DNA of 64,000 bases. Source: Arthrobacter sp. NEB 688. GTDB lineage: Bacteria; Actinomycetota; Actinomycetes; Actinomycetales; Dermatophilaceae. The position numbers and the translations under genes were made by a program. The notes under the pieces were generated by a model, which was given only the letters and a program-made list of their open reading frames with translations, made no database searches and was not told the DNA's origin. Each line of letters begins with the position of its first letter. The first letter of the stretch is position 1. Shown one piece after another: positions 57,995 to 64,000 of this stretch. Location: contig NZ_CP053707.1 in assembly GCF_013201035.1 (NCBI RefSeq), positions 2,170,001 through 2,234,000 on the forward strand, in the 5' to 3' direction.

Positions 57995-58753
57995 ATGGCC
58001 CGCCAGCGCACCCCCGAGGGACCCCCGCCGCCCCCGGCGGTCCAGAAGCTCCGCATCCGCTACGCCAAGCGCGGGCGGCTGCGCTTCTCCTCGACCCGTG
58101 ACTTCTCGCGCGCGCTCGAGCGGGCGCTGCGGCGCGCCGGGGTGCCGATGGCCTTCTCGGCCGGCTTCCACCCCCACCCGCTCATCTCCTACGCCAACGC
58201 GGCCCCGACCGGCACCGCGAGCGAGGCCGAGTACTTCGAGATCCGGGTCACCGAGCGCGTCGACCCCGAGGCCGTCCGGGCGGCGCTCGACGAGGCCCTG
58301 CCGGTCGACCTCGACGTCGTCGAGGTCGTCGAGGCCGGCCCCGGCGCGCTCGCCGACCGGCTCGAGGCGAGCGAGTGGGACCTGCGCCTGCGGGGCGCCA
58401 CGCCGGACGATCTGGAGCCCGTCGTGGCCGCCTACCTCGCGGCCGAGCGGGCCGAGACGACCCGCACGTTCAAGTCCGGCCCGCGCACGTTCGACACCCG
58501 CGAGGCCGTCCTGGACCTGCATGTCGCCGGGTCCGACGAAGAGGGGTGTGCGATACTGCGGATGGTCGTACGGCACACCACACCGTCCGTACGCCCCGAT
58601 GACATCCTGACCGCACTCCACGCGGTGACGGGGTTCGCACCACCGGTCGCACCACTGGTGACCCGGCTGGCGCAGGGCCCGCTCCGCGAGGACCGTGCCG
58701 GGGTGGCCGACCCGTTGGCCGCCGACCGGGAGGCCGTCGGCCCCGAGAGGTGA
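57995..58753 (+). CDS. Radical SAM-linked DUF2344 protein (TIGR03936)
   Basis: The 252-residue protein has the family start KLRIRYAKRGRLRFSSTRDFSRALERALRRAGVPMAFSAGFHPHPLISYA. Most genomes encode it beside or fused to the TIGR03960 radical SAM protein, suggesting a shared modification reaction, possibly on RNA or the ribosome. Here 6.9 kb separates the two genes. It is followed by rne after 154 bp. Confidence 0.88.
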   Translation: MARQRTPEGPPPPPAVQKLRIRYAKRGRLRFSSTRDFSRALERALRRAGVPMAFSAGFHPHPLISYANAAPTGTASEAEYFEIRVTERVDPEAVRAALDEALPVDLDVVEVVEAGPGALADRLEASEWDLRLRGATPDDLEPVVAAYLAAERAETTRTFKSGPRTFDTREAVLDLHVAGSDEEGCAILRMVVRHTTPSVRPDDILTALHAVTGFAPPVAPLVTRLAQGPLREDRAGVADPLAADREAVGPER

Positions 58754-58907
58754 CGCGCCCCCCGCGCGAGCCGACCGAGGCAGCAGCTGACTTCCGGACG
58801 GGCCACTCGGCCCGGACGATCCGATCGTGCACCGCACGGTCGGCGAGGAGCCGCCCGAGGGCGTCCCCGGTGTGGTCGCCGGCCCGCGGGTGACGAAAGG
58901 GGCCGTC

Positions 58908-61769
58908 ATGGCTTCCGAGAACGACCCGACCACCACCGACGCGACCACGCCCGACGCGGTGCCCGCCACCGAGGCGCCGGCCCCGAAGAAGCGCGCGGCG
59001 CGCAAGCGGGCCACGAAGAAGGCCGCCGCCCCGGCGCTGGCCGCGCTCGAGGAGACCGCGCCCGCCGAGGCCGCGCCCGCCGAGGCCGCGCCCGACGCCG
59101 CCGCCGCTCCGGCCGACGACGCCGAGCCCGCGCCCGCGAAGCCCAAGCGCAAGGCCGCCGCCCGCAAGCGGACCTCGAAGAAGGCCGCCGCCGCCGAGAC
59201 CCTCGACCTCGTCGTCGAGCCGGTGGCCGAGCCGCTGCCCGAGCTCGTGCCGCTCGCCGAGGAGCCCCTCGTCGAGGCGGACCCCCTTACCGAGGAGGAG
59301 ACCCCGGAGCCGGCCGCCGAGGACGCCGCGCCCGCCGGCCCCGCTTTCGGCCTGGTCTTCCAGGCGCCCGAGGTCACCGTTGCCCCGCGCCGCCGTCGCG
59401 CCACTGCGCCGGCCCAGGCCCCGGCCGAGAAGCCCGTCGACTCCACCCCGGTGGAGCAGCCGGCCGAGAGCGCGCCCGCCGCCGAGGCGACCCCCGAGGC
59501 CGCGCCCACCGAGCGCTCCGCCCCGTCCGAGGGCCCCGACGCGGCCGACGACGGCGAGGGCGGCTCCCGCGGCCGTCGCCGCCGCGGTGGCCGTGGCCGC
59601 CGTGCCCGCGGCAAGGGCGAGGACGAGCAGGCACCCGCCGCCGACCAGGACGGCGACACCCCGGCCGCCGAGGACGAGGCCCCGGCCCGCGGTGGCCGTG
59701 GGGGCCGTCAGGCCGCCGCCGACGACACCGACGCCGAGGGCGAGGGCGACTCCTCGTCGAGCCGTCGCCGCCGTCGTCGTCGCCGCGGGGGAGCGGGCGG
59801 CGAGGGCGACGACCCGCCCGGCACCGTCACCCGGGTCCGCGAGCCGCGGGCCGAGCGCGACGAGCCGACGGCCGTCAAGGGCTCCACGCGCCTGGAGGCC
59901 AAGAAGCAGCGCCGCCGCGAGGGCCGCGAGGCCGGCCGACGCCGCACGATCATCACCGAGGCCGAGTTCCTCGCCCGCCGCGAGAGCGTCGAGCGCACGA
60001 TGGTCGTGCGCGGCCGCGAGGGCCGCACGCAGATCGGCGTCCTCGAGGACGGCGTCCTCGTCGAGCACTACGTCTCGCGCGAGACGACCGCGTCGATGGC
60101 CGGCAACGTCTACCTCGGCCGCGTCCAGAACGTCCTGCCCTCGATGGAGGCCGCCTTCGTCGACATCGGCAAGGGCCGCAACGCCGTGCTCTACGCCGGC
60201 GAGGTCAACTGGGACGCCGCCGGCCTCGAGGTCAACCAGGCCAAGCGGATCGAGAACGCGCTGAAGTCTGGCGACACCGTCCTCGTCCAGGTGACCAAGG
60301 ACCCCATCGGCCACAAGGGCGCCCGCCTCACCTCGCAGATCAGCCTGCCCGGTCGCTACGTCGTCTACGTGCCCGAGGGCTCGATGACCGGCATCTCGCG
60401 CAAGCTCCCCGACACCGAGCGGGCCCGCCTCAAGGCGATCCTCAAGGAGGTCGTCCCGGACGGCGCCGGCGTCATCGTCCGCACCGCCGCCGAGGGCGCC
60501 TCCGAGGCCGACCTCAAGGCCGACGTCGAGCGCCTCATGAAGCAGTGGGAGCGCATCGAGAAGAAGGCCGCCTCGGCCAAGGCGAAGAAGTCCGGCAGCG
60601 GGGGAGCGCCCGCGCTGCTGCACGGCGAGCCCGACCTCACCATCCGCGTCATCCGCGACGTCTTCACCGAGGACTTCGCCTCGCTCGTCGTCTCCGGCGA
60701 GAAGGCGTGGGGCGAGGTCAGCGAGTACGTCGAGGACGTCGCGCCCGACCTCGCGCAGCGCGTCAGCCGGTGGACCTCCGACGACGACGTCTTCGCGGCC
60801 CACCGCATCGACGAGCAGATCGCCAAGGCGATGGACCGCAAGGTCTGGCTGCCCTCGGGCGGCTCGCTCGTCATCGACCGCACCGAGGCGATGACCGTCG
60901 TCGACGTCAACACCGGCAAGTTCGTCGGCTCCGGGGGCAACCTCGAGGAGACGGTGACGAAGAACAACCTCGAGGCCGCCGAGGAGATCGTCCGCCAGCT
61001 GCGGCTGCGCGACATCGGCGGCATCATCGTCATCGACTTCATCGACATGGTCCTGGAGTCCAACCGCGACCTCGTCGTCCGACGGCTCCTCGAGTGCCTC
61101 GGCCGCGACCGCACGAAGCACCAGGTCGCCGAGGTCACCTCGCTCGGCCTGGTGCAGATGACCCGCAAGCGCGTCGGCTCGGGCCTCATCGAGGTCTTCT
61201 CCGAGCAGTGCGAGCACTGCAGCGGCCGCGGCATCGTCGTGCACACCGAGCCCATCGACCGCTCCGGCGGCCAGCAGGGCGGCGGCCACGGCTCGAGCGG
61301 CGACTCCGGTCGCTCCTCGGGGCGCAGCGGTCGTCGCGGCGGCTCCGGTGCCACCGGTGGCGGTGCGCCCTCGGGCGGCGGCTCCACGCCGCCGCCGGCC
61401 AAGGAGGCGCCCGCCCCCGAGCCGGCCCGCCCGCTCGGCGGCCCGACCGCGGCCCAGATCGCCGCGGCCGCGCACGCCGCCGCGCTCAAGCACACCGACC
61501 CGGCCGACGTCGCGGCGGAGATCGCCGCCGCGGTGACGGCCCCCGTCACCGAGGAGCCGGCGGTCGAGCCCGCCCCCGTCGTCGAGCCGGCGCCCGAGCC
61601 CGTCGTCGAGCCCGCTCCCGTGCAGGCCCCGGCCCCGGTCGTCGAGGCGACCCAGCCGGCCGCCGAGGCCGCCCCGGCCCCGCGAGCCCGCCGCAAGCGC
61701 GGCCGCGTCGTCGCCCCGGCGGGCCCGCCGCCCGGCGCGGCCGACGCGCCCGCCGACGGCGACGCCTGA
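58908..61769 (+). CDS. rne: Ribonuclease E/G
   Basis: This endoribonuclease starts decay and processing of RNAs. The 953-residue protein has an Ala/Lys- and Arg-rich N-terminal extension of about 350 residues. An S1 domain follows (about 365-460, GNVYLGRVQNVLPSMEAAFVDIG), then a DNase I-like catalytic region with Asp666 (VVDVNTG) and Asp710 (IVIDFIDM). The zinc-link Cys pair is Cys768 and Cys771 (CEHC). A Pro/Ala-rich C-terminal tail ends the protein. Long disordered extensions on both sides are typical of actinobacterial RNase E and may bind RNA or partners. Confidence 0.94.
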   Translation: MASENDPTTTDATTPDAVPATEAPAPKKRAARKRATKKAAAPALAALEETAPAEAAPAEAAPDAAAAPADDAEPAPAKPKRKAAARKRTSKKAAAAETLDLVVEPVAEPLPELVPLAEEPLVEADPLTEEETPEPAAEDAAPAGPAFGLVFQAPEVTVAPRRRRATAPAQAPAEKPVDSTPVEQPAESAPAAEATPEAAPTERSAPSEGPDAADDGEGGSRGRRRRGGRGRRARGKGEDEQAPAADQDGDTPAAEDEAPARGGRGGRQAAADDTDAEGEGDSSSSRRRRRRRRGGAGGEGDDPPGTVTRVREPRAERDEPTAVKGSTRLEAKKQRRREGREAGRRRTIITEAEFLARRESVERTMVVRGREGRTQIGVLEDGVLVEHYVSRETTASMAGNVYLGRVQNVLPSMEAAFVDIGKGRNAVLYAGEVNWDAAGLEVNQAKRIENALKSGDTVLVQVTKDPIGHKGARLTSQISLPGRYVVYVPEGSMTGISRKLPDTERARLKAILKEVVPDGAGVIVRTAAEGASEADLKADVERLMKQWERIEKKAASAKAKKSGSGGAPALLHGEPDLTIRVIRDVFTEDFASLVVSGEKAWGEVSEYVEDVAPDLAQRVSRWTSDDDVFAAHRIDEQIAKAMDRKVWLPSGGSLVIDRTEAMTVVDVNTGKFVGSGGNLEETVTKNNLEAAEEIVRQLRLRDIGGIIVIDFIDMVLESNRDLVVRRLLECLGRDRTKHQVAEVTSLGLVQMTRKRVGSGLIEVFSEQCEHCSGRGIVVHTEPIDRSGGQQGGGHGSSGDSGRSSGRSGRRGGSGATGGGAPSGGGSTPPPAKEAPAPEPARPLGGPTAAQIAAAAHAAALKHTDPADVAAEIAAAVTAPVTEEPAVEPAPVVEPAPEPVVEPAPVQAPAPVVEATQPAAEAAPAPRARRKRGRVVAPAGPPPGAADAPADGDA

Positions 61770-61789
61770 CCGAGCACGACCAGCACGCC

Positions 61790-61824
61790 ACGGGCGGGCC
61801 TGAAGGATTTGGAGGCCCGCCCGT
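61790..61824 (+). terminator. Hairpin terminator of rne
   Basis: A perfect 12-bp stem (ACGGGCGGGCCT and its complement) with an 11-nt loop follows the rne stop. Its right arm overlaps the candidate rplU -35 element. Confidence 0.65.
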
Positions 61825-61838
61825 CGCGCCGGTAGTCT
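61809..61838 (+). promoter_or_regulatory. Promoter of rplU-rpmA
   Basis: A -35 TTGGAG (61809-61814) and a -10 TAGTCT (61833-61838) are 18 bp apart. This leaves a leader of about 100 nt before rplU, where L21 or other feedback could act. Confidence 0.5.
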
Positions 61839-61942
61839 GGTGAGTCGGTGCGCCCACCGCGTCGGTGTCCCGTGTCGTCCACGGGGTCGCTACCGGCCGG
61901 TCAGACAGCGAGCGCGCCCGAACAGGAAGTGAGTACGTAACC

Positions 61943-62251
61943 GTGTACGCGATTGTGCGCGCAGGTGGTCGCCAGGAGAAGGTCTCCGTCGGCGACACCC
62001 TGCTCATCGACAAGCAGACCGGCGTCGCCGGCGACAAGATCCAGCTGCAGCCGCTGCTCCTCGTCGACGGTGGGACCGTCACGAGCGACGCCGCGAAGCT
62101 CGCCAAGGTCACCGTGACGGCCGAGGTGGTCAAGGCCGCCAAGGGTCCGAAGATCGTCATCCTCAAGTACAAGAACAAGACCGGCTACCGGAAGCGCCAG
62201 GGCCACCGCCAGCCGCTCACCCAGGTCAAGATCACCGCGATCGACGCCTGA
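61943..62251 (+). CDS. rplU: 50S ribosomal protein L21
   Basis: L21 binds 23S rRNA in the large subunit. The 102-residue protein starts [14 protein letters not shown] and ends with the family signature [23 protein letters not shown]. The GTG start is supported by the family N-terminus. It is followed by rpmA after 37 bp. Confidence 0.97.
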   Translation: MYAIVRAGGRQEKVSVGDTLLIDKQTGVAGDKIQLQPLLLVDGGTVTSDAAKLAKVTVTAEVVKAAKGPKIVILKYKNKTGYRKRQGHRQPLTQVKITAIDA

Positions 62252-62288
62252 GCACCACGCTCGGACCTCACGGACAGGAACCACAGAC

Positions 62289-62555
62289 ATGGCACACAAG
62301 AAGGGTGCGTCCTCGACCCGCAACGGTCGTGACTCCAACCCCCAGTACCTGGGCGTCAAGCGCTACGGCGGCCAGGTCGTCAAGGCCGGCGAGATCATCG
62401 TCCGCCAGCGCGGCACGCACTTCCACCCCGGTGACGGCGTCGGCCGTGGCGGCGACGACACGCTGTTCGCCCTCGTCCCGGGCGCGGTGACCTTCGGCAC
62501 CAAGCGCGGCCGCAAGACCGTCAACATCACGCCGGTGGAGACCGTCGCGGTGTGA
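62289..62555 (+). CDS. rpmA: 50S ribosomal protein L27
   Basis: L27 reaches the peptidyl-transferase centre. The 88-residue protein has the start [15 protein letters not shown] and the [17 protein letters not shown] motif. Its N-terminus lacks the Firmicutes cleavage extension. Confidence 0.98.
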   Translation: MAHKKGASSTRNGRDSNPQYLGVKRYGGQVVKAGEIIVRQRGTHFHPGDGVGRGGDDTLFALVPGAVTFGTKRGRKTVNITPVETVAV

Positions 62556-62594
62556 CGCCTCGTCGGGCCACGAGCCCGGCACCACGCACCACCG

Positions 62595-62626
62595 TGAGGG
62601 GCGGGCCGCGATCGGCCCGCCCCTCA
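62595..62626 (+). terminator. Hairpin between rpmA and obg
   Basis: A perfect 14-bp stem with loop CGAT lies 40 bp after rpmA and 30 bp before the obg ATG. It may limit read-through into obg. Confidence 0.7.
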
Positions 62627-62656
62627 TCGCATCCCACAGTCAGGAGCCCCACCGCG

Positions 62657-64000
62657 ATGGCGACCTTCGTCGACCGCGTCGTCCTCCACGTCTCCGCCGG
62701 CAACGGCGGGCACGGGGTGGCATCCGTCAAGCGCGAGAAGTTCAAGCCGCTCGGCGGTCCCGACGGCGGCAACGGCGGCCGGGGCGGGTCCGTGGTCATC
62801 GCGGTCGACCCGCAGGCCACCACGCTCCTCGACTACCACCACACCCCGCACCGGCGCGCCGACAACGGCAAGCCGGGCGCCGGTGACGAGCGCAACGGCG
62901 CCGACGGCGGCGACCTCGTGCTCAACGTCCCCGAGGGCACGGTCGTCAAGACCGCCGACGGGCAGGTGCTCGCCGACCTCGTCGGGTTCGACGCGACCTA
63001 CGTCGTGGCCCGCGGCGGCCGCGGGGGCCTGGGCAACAAGGCGCTGGCCAGCGCCCGCCGCAAGGCCCCGGGGTTCGCGCTGCTCGGCGAGCCGGGCGAT
63101 TCCCTCGACGTCGTGCTCGAGCTGAAGTCGCTCGCCGACGTCGCCCTCATCGGCTTCCCGAGCGCCGGCAAGTCCTCGCTCGTCTCCGTCGTCTCGGCCG
63201 CACGGCCGAAGATCGCCGACTACCCGTTCACGACGCTCGTGCCGAACCTCGGTGTCGTGACGGCCGGTTCGGCGCGCTACACGATCGCCGACGTGCCCGG
63301 GCTCATCCCCGGCGCGAGCGAGGGCAAGGGCCTCGGCCTGGAGTTCCTGCGCCACGTCGAGCGCTGCTCGGTGCTCGTCCACGTCGTCGACTGCGCCACC
63401 CTCGAGCCCAACCGCGACCCGATGACCGACCTCGACGTCATCGAGGCCGAGCTCGCCGCGTACGTCGCGGACGACAGCCTCGGCGGGCGCCCCCTGTCCG
63501 AGCGCACCCGCATCATCGTCCTCAACAAGGCCGACGTGCCCGAGGCCCGCGACCTCGCCGAGATGGTCAAGCCGATGCTCGAGGAGCGGGGGCTCGAGGT
63601 CTTCATCGTCTCGGCCGTCGCCCACACCGGGCTCAAGGAGCTGACCTTCGCCCTGGCCCGCCACGTCGCGCAGGCCCGCGCCGAGATCGAGGCGGCGGTC
63701 GTCGAGCGCCCGCGCGTCGTCATCCGGCCGACCGCCGTCGACGACAGCGGGTTCCACGTGCGCCGCGAGGAGACGCCCGAGGGCGAGGTCTTCCGCGTCC
63801 TCGGCGAGCGGCCGACGCGCTGGGTGCACCAGACCGACTTCTCCAACGACGAGGCCGTCGGCTACCTCGCCGACCGGCTCAGCCGCCTCGGCGTCGAGGA
63901 GGCGTTGCTCAAGGCCGGCGCCGTGTCCGGCTCGACCGTCCTCATCGGCGCGGTCGACGACTCCGTCGTCTTCGACTGGGAGCCGACGATGGCGAGCGGC
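62657..64000 (+). CDS. obgE: GTPase Obg (partial, runs off the right edge)
   Basis: Obg is a ribosome-associated GTPase involved in 50S assembly, stress response and cell-cycle control. The visible 448 codons contain the glycine-rich Obg fold ([38 protein letters not shown] begins it). The G domain has [19 protein letters not shown] and NKADV, and a following OCT domain is typical of Gram-positive Obg. The ATG follows a CAGGAG site. The stop codon is outside the window. Confidence 0.96.
   Translation, partial: MATFVDRVVLHVSAGNGGHGVASVKREKFKPLGGPDGGNGGRGGSVVIAVDPQATTLLDYHHTPHRRADNGKPGAGDERNGADGGDLVLNVPEGTVVKTADGQVLADLVGFDATYVVARGGRGGLGNKALASARRKAPGFALLGEPGDSLDVVLELKSLADVALIGFPSAGKSSLVSVVSAARPKIADYPFTTLVPNLGVVTAGSARYTIADVPGLIPGASEGKGLGLEFLRHVERCSVLVHVVDCATLEPNRDPMTDLDVIEAELAAYVADDSLGGRPLSERTRIIVLNKADVPEARDLAEMVKPMLEERGLEVFIVSAVAHTGLKELTFALARHVAQARAEIEAAVVERPRVVIRPTAVDDSGFHVRREETPEGEVFRVLGERPTRWVHQTDFSNDEAVGYLADRLSRLGVEEALLKAGAVSGSTVLIGAVDDSVVFDWEPTMASG

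Overview
The window is a chromosomal segment from a high-GC Gram-positive bacterium (Actinomycetota). GC-rich third codon positions, many GTG starts, many leaderless starts (a TANNNT -10 element 6-8 nt before the start codon), a 953-residue RNase E/G and the gene order rimP-nusA-ylxR-infB, rbfA-truB-ribF and rne-rplU-rpmA-obg all fit. Protein style suggests the order Micrococcales, possibly an Intrasporangiaceae/Dermatophilaceae-type genome; that placement is inference. I saw no rRNA, tRNA, prophage, insertion sequence or CRISPR array.

Layout. 1-3.2 kb: a partial gene, ispG (MEP isoprenoid pathway) and two GNAT acetyltransferases. 3.2-8.8 kb (minus): a monosaccharide ABC importer (chvE-mmsB-mmsA) behind a ROK-family regulator, with a promoter and an overlapping palindrome. 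9.0-12.3 kb: proS, a HAD hydrolase and a TauE/SafE exporter. 12.3-13.4 kb: a DUF559-type nuclease gene bracketed by two nearly identical 56-bp palindromes exactly 1000 bp apart. 13.4-18.3 kb: amylosucrase with a LacI-type operator, diverging from a three-gene flavin electron-transfer operon (ferric-reductase-like protein, FMN-binding protein, ApbE). 18.3-18.7 kb: a stretch without a convincing gene. 18.7-28.0 kb: a DUF255 protein, small proteins, and an iron-regulated pair of divergent units. Two IdeR/DtxR-type iron boxes lie between an adenylation-carrier-membrane acyltransferase fusion and an Fe3+ ABC importer. 28.2-31.0 kb: a Tat-exported two-subunit molybdenum hydroxylase. 31.0-32.9 kb: an APH-type kinase and a lipoprotein.

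33.0-44.1 kb is the translation core (rimP, nusA, ylxR, infB, rbfA, truB, ribF, then a RodA/FtsW protein), interrupted by a minus-strand copper/heme block (membrane protein, PCu(A)C lipoprotein, DyP peroxidase). The infB leader carries three very short, ATGA-coupled upstream ORFs and a stem-loop. 44.2-49.0 kb: an acyl-CoA ligase, an ECF sigma factor with a candidate anti-sigma factor, and a flavin disulfide oxidoreductase.

49.1-64.0 kb: a B12-binding-type radical SAM protein (TIGR03960), its usual partner (TIGR03936/DUF2344), rne, rplU, rpmA and the start of obg. A block of about 6.9 kb separates the radical SAM gene from its partner. It holds a 51-bp tandem repeat, a DUF1905-type protein, a double hot-dog thioesterase, a PadR/HAAS pair, a secreted S53 peptidase and a class III aminotransferase.
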